From an uncultured Clostridia bacterium (lineage in GTDB: Bacteria; Bacillota; Clostridia; TANB77; CAG-508), in NCBI GenBank assembly GCA_934169775.1, contig CAKPOI010000001.1, positions 45,139 to 109,138 of the forward strand: a stretch of 64,000 nt of DNA. The letters run 5' to 3'. Below are positions 1 to 10,526 of the stretch, in pieces. The first letter of the stretch is position 1. The number at the start of each line of letters is the position of its first letter. A model generated the notes under the pieces. That model was given only the letters and a program-made list of their open reading frames with translations. It was not told the origin of the DNA and did not search any database. A program made the position numbers and the translations under genes.

Positions 1-3000
1 GTCTTCATAATCTTGATATTTAGGCTTTTCTATTTTTTCTTTTGTTTCTTTGGTTATTATTGAGGTTTCTGGCATTCTTTCTTGTAAAAGTATAGATATA
101 CTATTTATTTCTGGATTTTCTATAAACCTTTTTTGTAAGATATTATTGTTAAATAAGTTGTTTATTGCTAATAATATTAATGCTTGATGGTGTGCCATAT
201 ATGTTTTTACTGGTGTTGCTTTTTCTACTCTTTCTGGTGTAAAGTCTATAGATTCATAAAATCCAAATTTGCCATTCATTCCATATTTTTCTAATAATTT
301 TAGGTTTTTTATAACTTCTTGTGGTTCGTCTGGAATTGCTAATATACTTCCATATGTTGATGTTACCATTTCATCTGCTAATCCTCTTTTTAGTCCTAGC
401 CATGGTATTCCAAATGCTTTATATTGATAGTTTCCTTGTAAATCTTTTAAATTAAATGCCGCTTCTGATATTCCCCATGGTATTTGTAATTTTTTTGCAT
501 ATTCTTTTTGACTCATTATCATAAATTTACATGATTCATCTAATAAACTGCCTTCGTATTTTGGTATATTAATATTTGGCATTAAATATTCAAATGATGT
601 TCCTGACCATGATATTAGTCCTTTATATTTTCCTAATGTTGTAAGTGTTCTGCTTAATTTGTTCCAATGTTTTGCAGGCACATCTTTTTTTGCAATAGCT
701 ATTAAACTTGCTTGTCTAGCTTCTGATGCTAATAAATCATAATATGAATCAGTTAGTTTGTTTTCTTCTATGTTATATCCTATAGAAAAAATCTGCTTTT
801 CTTTGTCATATAATAATGAAAAGTCTGTTGCGTTTATCATTTTATTTATACATTCTATATATGTGTTTAATTCTGGCAAATTTAGATTTTCTAAAAATGT
901 TTTTGTCGTATATAAATATCCTACAAAGTTTCCACTGTCTACTGTTGAGATATATCTTGGCATTAATGGTGTTTTAGTTATTGTGTCATACCAGTTATAT
1001 AAATGTCCATTCCATTTTTCTAGACTTATTATTGTATCTAATATCTTTTTTAATAAATCTATTGCTTTTTCTAAAGTTATAAATCCTAAATCATAGCTTG
1101 ATATTACTGCTAATAGTGAAAGTCCTATGTTTGTAGAAGATGTTCTTGATACTGTTTTTTGTTTTCTTCCTTCTTGATAATTGTCTATTATTAAATAATT
1201 GTTTTTTTCATTTAGATATGTTACAAAAAATTCCCATGTTGATTTTGCAATATTTAATAAATATTTTTTATTTTCTTCATTTAATGTTTCTATTGCTGTT
1301 TTCTTTTTGCTTTCTTTACTTATTTCACACATTATAAATGGAATTAATATCCACAAGATTCCTAGCAAAACACTACATATGTTTTTAATATTTAGTATTA
1401 TAACAATTGCTCCTAAGATCCAATTTATATACATTTGTTTATAATAAGAAATTATATCTGTTTTTGATTGTCTTTCTGCCTCTTCTGAGGTTACCCATTC
1501 TAATAAATGTTTTTTACTTATTGTTTTTCTGTATATTGTTTTTATTATTGATTTTAATGAGATATATGCTTTATATGGCAAACATCCTAATGTTATTATC
1601 GCCCTAAAAGTTATACCTTTGATTCCTGATATTTGTGGTGTAAATGTTCTTTGTTTTTGCTCTCCTTCTTTTTTACAAATACATTTATTTAATAATTCTA
1701 ATATTTGTGAAATTATCACTATGAGTGATAATAATATTATTAATCCTTTTACTGATATTTGATAAATATTTCCTATTATTATTGTATAAATTGCTGCAAT
1801 TATTATTGATATTTCTAATATACTTCTTCTTAAATTATCTAATATTTTATATTTTGAAAGTAAATTTAATTTTGAGTTTTTTAACCATTTGGTTATTTGC
1901 CAATCTCCTCTAATCCATCTTGATAATCTGTTCATAAAACTATTATATTTTGTTGGATATCCATCCATTAACATTATATCTGATGCTAGTCCACATCTTA
2001 AATAACATCCTTCTAATAAATCATGACTTAATACAGTGTTTTCTGGTATTTCGTTTTTTAAAACTTCTGAAAACACTTTTAAATCATATATTCCTTTTCC
2101 TGTAAATATTCCTTCTTTAAAGTTATCTTGATATATATCAGATATTGCATTTGTGTAATTGTCTATTCCTCCTGATCCTGCAAATATTTTTGTAAAAGTT
2201 GTTTTTAGACTTACATCTAGGTTTATTCCAACACGTGGCTGCATTATTCCATATCCTTCTACTACTATATTTTTTTGTTTATCTATTATTGGTTCATTTA
2301 ATATATGTGACATTGCTCCTATTAATTCTTGCGCTGTATTTAATACTAAATCTGTGTCTGCATCTAGTGTTATTATATATTTTATTTGTGGGATTTTTTC
2401 TATACTGTTATATAAAAATGGATTGTTTATATTTTTTAGTAAGTATTCATTTAACTGATTTAACATTCCTCTTTTTCTTTCCCATCCCAAGTAGCTTTCT
2501 TCTTTTTCATTCCATATTCTTTTTCTATAAATAAAATTGAAAATTGGTAATTCATCTTCTTGACTGTATTTTTTGTTTAATTTTTCTATTTGCTTTTTTC
2601 CTTCTTCTATTACTTCTTTGTCAAATTCTTCTTCTTCTTTATTACTTTCTGAACAATCTCCTAATAATGTAAAATATAAATTTTCTGATTTATTTGCTAT
2701 ATAATATATTTCTAATTTTTTCATTAGTTCTTTTACTTTTTCTTTTGTTTTTACTATTGTTGGTATTACTACCATTGTTGCTTGTTCTTTTGGTATTCCA
2801 TTTTGGTAATCCATTTTTGGTATTAGTTTTGGTTTTATAGTTTTGCTTAATATATATTGCACTATTTGTGTTACTATTTCGCTACATGGTATTATTAATA
2901 GTATTGCTAATATTACATTTAGAATCGTTCTTGTTATTGTTGATATTTCTGAATTTGTTTTTAATATTTTATAATTAATTACTAATGTTATTGATACTGA

Positions 3001-4219
3001 AAGTAATACTGTAAGTATAACTATTAGTGTTACAAATTGTTTTGCTTTTGTTTTAGTATTTGTGGTCTTTTTGTGTCTGACTTTTAGGTTATCATATAGT
3101 TGTTCTATTCCTTTATCTATTAAATAGTATCCAATATGTGATTTTTTTCCTTCTTCTTTTTTGGCTATTTCTAATATTTTTCTTGCTATATATATTTCTG
3201 ATATTTTGGTTTTTTCTGATATTTCTTTTATTTTGTTTCTGTAGTATTCCTTTGTTTTCCAATCCATGTTTGGATATACATTACTTGGATCTTGCTTTAG
3301 TACATCTTCTACTCCATTTATTTTTTCAAATATTTCTAAAAAGTTTATTCTTTGTATTGTTTTTAGACTTGTTATGCTATTTCCCATTAGTACTTTTTGT
3401 ATTGCTACATCAAAGTGTTCTTTTTGTATTACTTCTGATACTGTCATTCCGTGTTTTTTCTACTATTTCTTCTAATGCTTTTAAATATCTTGTTCCTTTT
3501 TTTCCATATCTTTTTAGTGTGTATGACATGTATTCTATAAATGGATATCTCATATCTTTTAACATTGTTTTGTTGAAATTGTGTGTGTTTTCTTTATATT
3601 CTTTGTATATTTGTTCTTGTCTTGTTTTTCCTTCTACTATTCTTTCTGTTATGCTTTCTACTTTGTATTTTTGTGCTTGATTACTTGCTATTTTTTCACT
3701 TATTTGTGAGATGTTATGAATTATTGCTATTTGTATAAATGTTCCTATATTCCATATTTCATCCATACTTAGTGTTTTTTTGTTTTGATAACTTTGTAAA
3801 TATTCTTCTAAATTTTCTTTTTCTATTTTGTTTTCTGTATATGCTACAATTTCACTTGCTAATACATATATTCTTGCATATCCTGCATATTCTCCATTTG
3901 CTATTCCTACAAAGTTTGTATATTTTTTTAGTGTTAATTCTTTTTGGATTTGTTTTACTGTTTCTTCTATTATATAAAAATTGTCTAATAACCATTCTCC
4001 TGCAGGATGTATGTTTATTTTTATTCCTACATGTTGGTTTAACATTTGGTATACTTCTTTTATTTTTTCATAGTCTTTTATTAGTTCTGGTACTGGATAT
4101 GTGTCTTTTTGACTTTTATTTGTTATATTATGGCTTGATGCTATTTTTTCTAAGTGTTTTTTTAGTTGTTCTTTTTCTAGCATCGTTCCATTAATTTGTA
4201 ATTTTTTATTTTCTTTCAA
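1..4219 (-). CDS. Cyclic beta-1,2-glucan synthase-like protein (NdvB/Cgs type), C-terminus beyond left edge, with a +1 frameshift
   Basis: Large membrane glycosyltransferase of the family that polymerises glucose from UDP-glucose into beta-1,2-glucan. About 1,400 residues are visible and the frame is still open at base 1. The first ~256 residues (4219 down to 3452) carry the family N-terminal domain; they are followed after the frameshift by GMTVSEVIQKEH and GNSITSL, membrane segments, a GT2-like core with ITLDADTDL near 2350-2370, further membrane segments, and a glycoamylase-like region toward the left edge. Zero-frame reading stops at 3410. Skipping one C at 3451 joins both halves without any other interruption. 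The family assignment is from recognised motifs; the product (cyclic or linear glucan) cannot be read from sequence. The start is the ATG at 4219. Confidence 0.8.
3448..3451 (-). other. CGGA +1 frameshift site 1 (glucan synthase)
   Basis: Minus-strand reading is gta gaa aaa aca CGG A. The zero frame reaches CGG and stops 13 codons later. Skipping the C gives GGA and continues VEKTGMTVSEVIQ, the conserved family sequence. The six-A run upstream could also hide an indel, but the C-before-GGA solution is the one shared with three other genes. Confidence 0.7.
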
Positions 4220-4348
4220 AAAAATTCCACTCCTTGCACATATGTTCTTTTATACATATTGTTTGCAAAAAGTGGATTTTTATACTATTTATATACTTTT
4301 TACTTTATTTTATTTTTTAAATTTGATTTCTTTATTTTTGCATTTTTT

Positions 4349-5170
4349 CTAAGATAATTCCATTTCTGTGTCTTGTTCTGTTTTTGCACTTAGTTCTTGT
4401 ACTCTTTTTTCATATGCTTTTTCTAATGCTTGATAATTTTCTGGGCTTCCTTTTAATTTTACATAATAGTCTGATTCTGTGTATGGATTTTCATATTCGC
4501 TTTGCAATATCATTTGTTGTATTTCTACTGGTACATAGTCTCCATCTATTATTCCCATTCCTGCTATTGTTGTGTGATTTTCTTTGTCTAGTATTGCTAT
4601 TACTTCTTTTATGTCTTTGGCTTCTACCCAATCTAATTTTGAGTTGTCTTGTTCTGCACTTCCTGTATGGTTTTGTATATATTTTGTTTGTCCTTCTTCA
4701 TCTGTTTCTCTATATATGTTTCCGTCTCCTAAATTTTCTTTTACTATTCCTATATCTTCTTTGCTTATTTCTTCCATTCCTTCTGGTAATTTTTCATTGT
4801 ATCTTTGTAGTATTTTTTCTATTACTTCTTGTTTTTCAGTGTCTTCTGTATTTTTATTTGCATTTTGTTGCCCTACTACTTTTATGTCTTCAAAGAATTT
4901 TTCTTTTGCTGTTTTTTGTTCTCTACAATATTCATTTTTATATGCTTCAGATTCTTTTATTATCCTTTCTCCTGCTATATCCATTTGTTTTGTTGTTCTG
5001 TTTCCCCAAGCTACTATTCCTGCTGTTGCTGCTATTGCTGCTAATGATATTTTTCCTACTGTTTTTATCTGTTTTCTTCTCATTTTTTTTTGTTTCTGTG
5101 CTGCTCTTTGCATTGTTGCTTTTTGTCCTTTTAATTTAAATTCTGTTTCTTGATTATTTGCTTTTTCCAT
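4349..5170 (-). CDS. Single-pass membrane protein of unknown function
   Basis: I do not recognise this 273-residue protein. It has a basic, Gln/Lys-rich N-terminus (about residues 1-37), one hydrophobic segment (about 38-56, ISLAAIAATAGIVAWG) and a long acidic, mostly hydrophilic C-terminal part with no cysteine cluster or catalytic motif that I can name. The topology suggests an N-in anchor with an extracytoplasmic domain. It lies upstream of the glucan synthase on the same strand with about 130 bp between them, so co-transcription is possible. A good ribosome binding site (aggagg-like, just above 5170) supports the start. Confidence 0.6.
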   Translation of the reverse strand: MEKANNQETEFKLKGQKATMQRAAQKQKKMRRKQIKTVGKISLAAIAATAGIVAWGNRTTKQMDIAGERIIKESEAYKNEYCREQKTAKEKFFEDIKVVGQQNANKNTEDTEKQEVIEKILQRYNEKLPEGMEEISKEDIGIVKENLGDGNIYRETDEEGQTKYIQNHTGSAEQDNSKLDWVEAKDIKEVIAILDKENHTTIAGMGIIDGDYVPVEIQQMILQSEYENPYTESDYYVKLKGSPENYQALEKAYEKRVQELSAKTEQDTEMELS

Positions 5171-5321
5171 AACAATTCCTCCTTTGACTTTTCAATACAT
5201 CTTTATTATAACACTTTTTTGCATAAATTACAAATTTTTCATTTTACAACTTTTTTTAACATTTTTCTTCTTTTTTTCATACTATATATTAAATAAACTT
5301 TTGTTTATTTAGGAAAGGTAT

Positions 5322-5786
5322 GTGATTAAAATGGATATGGATTCAAATAAACCTCATTGCCCTATTTTAGATGTTGATGGCGTTATATCAGGAGGTAAAC
5401 AATTTGATTTAGATATAATTTTACAAGAAGATAATCGTGATGTTATATATGGTGTTGTTAAAAATTGTTTTAAAGAACCTGTTTCTAATGCCGTTGTAAA
5501 ATTAGTTGAAGTTGTATATGACTGTGGTAAAGAAGATAGAAGACCTATTGGCCATACTTTTACAGATAAAGATGGTGAATTTGTTTTTGGACCTCTTTGC
5601 CCTGGTAGAAAATATGCTATTCAAATTTGGGCTAATGATACTAAAAAAATCAAGATTTGTGCAAAATGTTTCCATGAAGGAAAATGTTTAAAAGGTGAAA
5701 AACACGATAAATGTGATTGTTTTTTAAATGATGATAAACATGAAAAATGTGATAAAGACGAAAGATGTTGTGAAGATAAACAATAA
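5322..5786 (+). CDS. Cys-rich carboxypeptidase-regulatory-like (CnaB-fold) protein
   Basis: A 154-residue protein with a beta-sandwich regulatory-like domain in its first ~110 residues (GVVKNCFKEPVSNAVVKL, then TDKDGEFVFGPLCPG), typical of CarboxypepD_reg/CnaB folds, and a short tail rich in Cys, His, Lys and Asp (CDCF, KCDKDERCC). Such domains are found in surface or spore-associated proteins of clostridia; the metal-binding-like tail is an inference. The AGGAAAGG at 5311-5318 lies 3 bases from GTG 5322 and 12 from ATG 5331, so the start may be the internal ATG. The long hairpin at 5799-6003 follows directly and may end transcription. Confidence 0.6.
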   Translation: MIKMDMDSNKPHCPILDVDGVISGGKQFDLDIILQEDNRDVIYGVVKNCFKEPVSNAVVKLVEVVYDCGKEDRRPIGHTFTDKDGEFVFGPLCPGRKYAIQIWANDTKKIKICAKCFHEGKCLKGEKHDKCDCFLNDDKHEKCDKDERCCEDKQ

Positions 5787-5798
5787 TAATTAATGATT

Positions 5799-6003
5799 TG
5801 AGGAGAGATACTTTGTACATTGAGAAATATATTTTTTTGTGATTGAAGCAATATTAGAAATTCTTAAATAATTTAATGGAAAGAGTTCACGTCGAGCGAA
5901 GCGAGGACTAAGTGGAAGGGTGCCATTAAATTATTTTAAAATTTCTTAAATTGCGTAATGAACCTAAAAATATATTTCTCAATGTACAAAGTATCTCTCC
6001 TCA
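5799..6003. repeat. 205-bp MITE-like hairpin element, copy A
   Basis: The ends are perfect 38-bp inverted repeats (tgaggagagatactttgtac... and its complement). A second inner inverted repeat (agaaattcttaaataattt / ttaaaatttct region) surrounds a conserved core around 5887-5912 containing cacgtcgagcgaagcgagga. The same core and flanks occur inverted at about 13970-14150. No coding capacity is seen. Confidence 0.75.
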
Positions 6004-6184
6004 TTTTATAATATATATTGAATTACCAATTGCTTAAAGTTCTCATTACTTTTTTTCCTTTTTTCATTATTCTTTTCTTATTTTTGTTTAACATATCACT
6101 TTCTGAATACATCATTAGAACTCCTGTTGCAAGTAGACCTCCTATTACTAATCCTTTAGCAAATTTCATATTATCACTCCTTTT

Positions 6185-6577
6185 TTATATTTTACTTTTA
6201 TTTTTGTCAATTTTTTCTTTTTTATACTGTTTAATTATGGAATATATTTCATGGGCACTAATTATTAATAAAAATATTCCAAAATATTTTCTTAAAATTT
6301 TCATATCTAAATGTATTGATAAATTTGCGCCTATTATTGCTCCTAATATGCCATATAGTGATATTATTATTCCTAGTTTTACATTTATATTTTTATTTTT
6401 TGCATTTACTATTATTGCTATTATTGAAGTTGGTATAAAAAATATTAAATTTGTTGCTTGTGCTATGTGTTGTTCTACATTGCATAAAAATGTCAAAAGG
6501 AAAATGAGAATAGTGCCTCCTCCCATTCCTGTTCCACTTACTATTCCTGAAATGATTCCTATTATTGTTTTAATCAT
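6185..6577 (-). CDS. Half-size TauE/SafE-like membrane protein
   Basis: A 130-residue protein with four likely membrane segments and the family glycine motif GIVSGTGMGGGTILIF near the N-terminus. TauE/SafE anion exporters are normally about 250 residues and have two such halves; this gene and the one at 6990-7346 each encode one half. They may form a heterodimeric exporter for sulfite- or sulfonate-like anions, but the substrate is unknown. The C-terminal tail is Lys-rich and cytoplasmic in the usual topology. Confidence 0.7.
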   Translation of the reverse strand: MIKTIIGIISGIVSGTGMGGGTILIFLLTFLCNVEQHIAQATNLIFFIPTSIIAIIVNAKNKNINVKLGIIISLYGILGAIIGANLSIHLDMKILRKYFGIFLLIISAHEIYSIIKQYKKEKIDKNKSKI

Positions 6578-6600
6578 TTTCCTTTCTCCTTTTCTTGTTT

Positions 6601-6786
6601 CTAGTTTTTTTGTTGTTCTGCGATTTCTGTAATTACTTTATCAAATCTATTTAGCTGATAAATTAACTCTTTACGTAGATTTTCTTCTTTTACATTATCT
6701 ATTAAATCTAGAAACTTTTGCAACTCAAATAGATATTTTTTGTTTGCAGTTTTCCATATGTGCTGATTTATAGCCTCTTTCATCAT
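6601..6786 (-). CDS. Small hypothetical protein between two TauE halves
   Basis: A 61-residue, charged, probably helical protein (NQHIWKTANKKYLFELQKFL) with no recognised domain. It is preceded by a strong AAGGAAGG ribosome binding site about 6 bases before the ATG, which argues that it is translated. It ends about 20 bases before the downstream TauE half-gene, suggesting co-transcription, while a terminator-like hairpin at 6821-6846 separates it from the upstream TauE half. Confidence 0.55.
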   Translation of the reverse strand: MMKEAINQHIWKTANKKYLFELQKFLDLIDNVKEENLRKELIYQLNRFDKVITEIAEQQKN

Positions 6787-6820
6787 TTTTCCTTCCTTTC
6801 TAAAGGCACAAATCAGGTCA

Positions 6821-6846
6821 AAAAAAAATCAACAGTTGATTTTTTT
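6821..6846 (-). terminator. Terminator-like hairpin after the 6990-7346 gene
   Basis: The stem aaaatcaa/ttgatttt with loop cag is embedded in A and T runs on both strands. It lies between the two same-strand genes. Confidence 0.6.
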
Positions 6847-6989
6847 ACCCCTTATTCTCCTTCAATCTATTTGGCATCTTATATTATGACATATTTTTAG
6901 CTTTTTTTCTCTTTTTCTTTATGAAAATGTCTTTTTAATTTACAAATCTATTTTTTATATTGTTTATAACCTTAATTGCTCTTTTTGTG

Positions 6990-7346
6990 TTATTTAAATA
7001 TCATATTATATGCAGCATAAATAAGGAATATTGTAAATACAATTTTCATCTTTTCTTCTGGTATTTTTCTTAGTATTTTTGCTCCTATATATCCTCCTAT
7101 TGTTCCTCCTATTGCACATAATGCTGCTGTTTTCCATTCTATATAATTGCCTTTATAATAAAAGAAACTACTTGTTATTACCATTGGTAATATGCAAAGT
7201 ATTGATGTTCCTCTTGCTTTTTTTGATTCTTCTTTTAGAAGATATATAAATGCTGGTACTAGTATTAGTCCACCACCTGTTGAAAATAATCCACTTATAA
7301 ATCCTGCTAAAAAACCTATTATTATTTTTTTTATAAAATCCTTCAT
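6990..7346 (-). CDS. Half-size TauE/SafE-like membrane protein
   Basis: A 118-residue protein with about four membrane segments and the motif GFISGLFSTGGGLILVPAF, the hallmark of a TauE/SafE N-terminal half. It is the partner-like half of the gene at 6185-6577. The ATG directly follows the T-tract of a strong hairpin at 7348-7374 and has no clear ribosome binding site, so translation may start by an unusual route or the true start may be internal. Confidence 0.7.
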   Translation of the reverse strand: MKDFIKKIIIGFLAGFISGLFSTGGGLILVPAFIYLLKEESKKARGTSILCILPMVITSSFFYYKGNYIEWKTAALCAIGGTIGGYIGAKILRKIPEEKMKIVFTIFLIYAAYNMIFK

Positions 7347-7347
7347 T

Positions 7348-7374
7348 AAAAAACCTACTTTTATTAGTAGGTTT
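7348..7374 (-). terminator. Terminator after rarA
   Basis: Minus-strand hairpin aaacctac/gtaggttt with a short loop and a run of six T. It is placed 35 bp after the rarA stop and abuts the next start codon. Confidence 0.75.
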
Positions 7375-7410
7375 ACCTCTTTTTATAAATTTATGCATTT
7401 TTCTTCAAAA

Positions 7411-8701
7411 TTATTTTTTCTTGTTTTGTATTTGTTCTGCTTTTTGTGGATTTATTTTTAATGTGTCATTTTCTCCTGGGATATAATATCTTGTATTTTT
7501 TATTTCTTCTGGTAAATATTGTTGTTTTACATAGTTTCCTGGATAATCATGTGGATACAAATATCCTTGATTGTATCCTAGTGCTTCCATATTTTTTACT
7601 GGTGCATTTCTTATATGCATTGGTACTTCCCCAGTTTCTTTGTTTTTTACATCTTCAAGTGCTTGATTTATTCCCATATATGTTGAATTTGATTTTGGCG
7701 AATTTGCTACATATACTGCCGCTTCTGCCAATATTATTCTTGCTTCTGGCATTCCTACCATATGTACTGCTTGCATTGCACTATTTGCTATTACCAATGC
7801 TTCTGGATTTGCTAGTCCTACATCTTCAGATGCACTTATAACTATTCTTCTCGCTAAAAACATTGGATCTTCTCCTCCTTTAATTGCTCTAGCTAAATAA
7901 AATAATGCTGCATCTGCATCTGAGCCTCTCATGGATTTTATAAATGCACTTATATTGTCATAGTGTGAATCTCCATTTTTATCAAATACTGCTTTTCTTT
8001 CTTGTATACTATTTTTTATAACCTCATCAGTAATGTGAATATATCCGTCTGAGTCCATCTTTGTAGTTAATACTGCTACCTCTAATCCATTTAATGCAGT
8101 ACGGACATCTCCATTACTTATTGAGGCCAATTTTTTTAATGTTTCTTCCTCAATTTTTATATTGTATTCTCCGTAAGCCTTCCTTACTTTTTAATGCATT
8201 TTTCAAAACTGTGTATATATTTTCTGTTGTTAATGGCTCTAATTTTATTACCATTGATCTTGATATTAAAGCTTTATTTACTTCAAAATATGGATTTTCT
8301 GTTGTTGCTCCTATTAATATTATTGTTCCATTTTCTACATATGGTAATAATGCATCTTGTTGTAATTTATTAAATCTATGAATCTCGTCTATAAATAATA
8401 TGCTTTTTCCTATTGGATTTAACATAAAGTTTTTTGTTTCTTCTATTACTCTTTTTATATCTGAAACTCCTGCTGTTACTGCATTTATTTTATAAAATTT
8501 ATATTTTGTTGTTTCACTTATTACTCTTGCTAATGATGTTTTGCCACATCCTGGAGGTCCAAATAATATAATACTTGATAGCCTGTCTGCTTTTATTGTT
8601 CTATATAAAAGTTTGCCTTCTCCTATTACATGTTCTTGTCCTACATATTCTTCTAGTGTTTTTGGTCTAACTCTATATGCTAGCGGCTCATTTGAATTCA
8701 T
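7411..8701 (-). CDS. rarA: Replication-associated recombination protein RarA (MgsA), with a +1 frameshift
   Basis: AAA+ ATPase acting at stalled replication forks. The first frame (8701 to 8174) carries FGPPGCGKTSLAR (Walker A), ILFIDEIHRFNKLQQDALL (Walker B and neighbours), GATTENPYFEVN and the arginine-finger region ALISRS. The second frame carries YNIKIEEETLKKLAS, NGDVRTALNGLE and the C-terminal tetramerisation domain with GEDPMFLARRIVISASEDVG. Joined by skipping one C at 8173, the product is about 429 residues, the usual RarA length, with Leu-Gly-Glu-Tyr at the junction as in homologues. It sits downstream of ruvA on the same strand, a common repair pairing. Confidence 0.9.
8170..8173 (-). 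other. CGGA +1 frameshift site 2 (rarA)
   Basis: Minus-strand reading is gaa ggc tta CGG A. The zero frame stops at 8150. Skipping C gives GGA GAA TAC and continues the RarA lid/sensor region. There is no homopolymer at the site. Confidence 0.85.
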
Positions 8702-8810
8702 ATTTTTTCTTCCTTTCTATGTTGTAAATTTTACACGCGAATAAATTTTCTGGCTTTATGTTATAATTTTAAATGTATTAATGTCCGCTTTTGTTTTTTG
8801 AAAGTATTTT

Positions 8811-9413
8811 TTAATTAGCCAAAATTGTAAGTCCTTTTCTTATTAAATCTTCTGTTGATAAATCTTTTTTGTCTAATTTCATAAATGCTTTTTCTATGTC
8901 TTTTTTATTATATCCTAAAACTTGTAAAGCTGTTATTGCTTCTTCTACTTTATTGCTGTCTACTACTGCTTCTTTTACTTTTGTATTTTTGGTTTGTGTT
9001 ACTGATTTTTCTTTTTTCATTTTGTCTTTTAATTCTAATATCATTCTTTGTGCTGATTTTGCTCCAATTCCTGGTATTTTTGTTAAATATGATATGTCAT
9101 CTGATATAACTGCTATTGCAAATTCTGATGGTTCTGTTACTGCTATTATTGTTAAAGCTGTTTTTGCTCCTACTCCACTTACTGATAATATCAATTCAAA
9201 CATTCTTAATTCTTCATTTGTGTTAAATCCAAATATACTTATATCATCTTCTCTGACCCTGTAATATGTATATACTTTTACTTTGTCACCTATGTTGCCT
9301 AATTTTTCCATTCCTATTGCTGACATATATACTTTATATCCTAATCCTCCTACATCAATTACGACATAGTCTGTCATTTTTATTTCTAATGTTCCTTTTA
9401 TGTATGCTATCAT
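8811..9413 (-). CDS. ruvA: Holliday junction branch migration protein RuvA
   Basis: A 200-residue protein with the N-terminal OB-fold (MIAYIKGTLEIKMTDYVVID), the two helix-hairpin-helix motifs (LILSVSGVGAKTALTI and LTKIPGIGAKSAQRMILELK) and the C-terminal domain that contacts RuvB (ALQVLGYNKKDIEKA). It is normal in length. RuvA binds the four-way junction and directs the RuvB motor. No ruvB is visible here; rarA follows instead. Confidence 0.95.
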   Translation of the reverse strand: MIAYIKGTLEIKMTDYVVIDVGGLGYKVYMSAIGMEKLGNIGDKVKVYTYYRVREDDISIFGFNTNEELRMFELILSVSGVGAKTALTIIAVTEPSEFAIAVISDDISYLTKIPGIGAKSAQRMILELKDKMKKEKSVTQTKNTKVKEAVVDSNKVEEAITALQVLGYNKKDIEKAFMKLDKKDLSTEDLIRKGLTILAN

Positions 9414-9441
9414 TTTATCTTATCCTTTTCTTTTTTATTTG

Positions 9442-9996
9442 TTATATATCATAAAAATATGTTGCTTCTAAGTCTGCTTCATGTACTAATAATGCTAATG
9501 GGTATTTTTTGTATGCTAATCCTATTGTTGTGTATTGTTCTTTTGGCTCTGTAAATCCCATATGCCATCTTATACAGTATTTCTCTTCTGGAGTTAGTTT
9601 CATGTATTCTGTTATCATCATTACTGATTTTTCTCCATGTCCATATGGAATTGTGTCATCAATTGTATAATATGGAACCTTTTCCCATACTCCTAATGCG
9701 TTTTTGGCATTTCTGTAATCTACTTTATAAAAGTTTGCTTTGCACAAATCATGTAATAATGCTATTATTATTAATGATTCTTCAGACACTTTTAATGGTT
9801 CTACATTTGTTTGTACTTTATGTTTTAATATTTCATATACTTTTAAACTGTGTTCTACTAATCCTCCTTCATAGTCTCCATGAAATCTTGTGCTTGCTGG
9901 TGCCTTAAAAAAGTCTGTTTTTTGTATAAATTCTATTAAATCATTTATTCCTTCCCTATTTACTGTTTTTAATAATTCTAAAAATTGTTCTTTCAT
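9442..9996 (-). CDS. HD-domain phosphohydrolase-like protein
   Basis: A 184-residue HD-superfamily protein. Visible metal-ligand motifs are HGDYEGGLVEHSLKV, the central HD pair in IIALLHDLCKANFY, and HGEKSVMMI followed by IRWHMG. Such proteins hydrolyse nucleotides or other phosphoesters; the substrate is not evident. The start overlaps the stop of the pilin-like gene (9996), so the two are probably translationally coupled in one operon leading into ruvA and rarA. Confidence 0.75.
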   Translation of the reverse strand: MKEQFLELLKTVNREGINDLIEFIQKTDFFKAPASTRFHGDYEGGLVEHSLKVYEILKHKVQTNVEPLKVSEESLIIIALLHDLCKANFYKVDYRNAKNALGVWEKVPYYTIDDTIPYGHGEKSVMMITEYMKLTPEEKYCIRWHMGFTEPKEQYTTIGLAYKKYPLALLVHEADLEATYFYDI

Positions 9997-10526
9997 TATT
10001 TTTCATATTCCTTTCTTTTTGTGTCATTATATGTTACATTATATAATCCATCTTCCATTTGTTCTAGCATATAGTAATCTGTTCCGTTATATTCTATTTT
10101 TTCTCCTGCTATTACTATTCTTTCTTTTATGTTTATTATATAGTTTCTTTTTACATTTTCTATTCCAAATGTTTCTTTTATGTATTCTGGTGTGCATAAT
10201 CGACATCCATTTTTTATTTCTGTTAGTTTTGAACTGTCATTTTGGGCTTTCTTTTGTAATTGCTCTCCAACTTCTGCTGATTCTAATATTAGTTGTTCTT
10301 CTGTTCCTAATTCTGTTCCTATTGTTTTGTTTTCTTTTTCGTATTCCTCTCCTATTTCATTTACTTTTGTTTGCACTAGTTCTAATTCTGTTTTTAATGC
10401 TGTATATTTAGATGATTTTATGCTATCTTTGCTTACTGCTATTCCTGTTCCTGCAAGTATTATTAATACTGCTATTACTACTGCTAAGCTTATTAGCGTA
10501 ATTCCGCTTTCTTTTTTCATTTTCAT
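9996..10526 (-). CDS. Type IV pilin-like (pseudopilin) protein
   Basis: A 176-residue protein with a short basic leader and a prepilin-like site KKESGITLISLAVVIAVLI, then a single hydrophobic helix. The cleaved product would start at the residue after Gly in the KESG/I context. The C-terminal part contains a Cys pair (CRLC) and no recognised domain. A hairpin (agtatgat...atcatact) lies between an upstream GGAAAGGAG and the start codon, which would bring a distant ribosome binding site closer. Confidence 0.65.
   Translation of the reverse strand: MKMKKESGITLISLAVVIAVLIILAGTGIAVSKDSIKSSKYTALKTELELVQTKVNEIGEEYEKENKTIGTELGTEEQLILESAEVGEQLQKKAQNDSSKLTEIKNGCRLCTPEYIKETFGIENVKRNYIINIKERIVIAGEKIEYNGTDYYMLEQMEDGLYNVTYNDTKRKEYEK

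Noticed and set aside
1..3400. Several Leu/Phe-rich plus-strand open frames here and throughout
   Set aside because: They are antisense shadows of AT-rich minus-strand genes, with no ribosome binding sites or family motifs.
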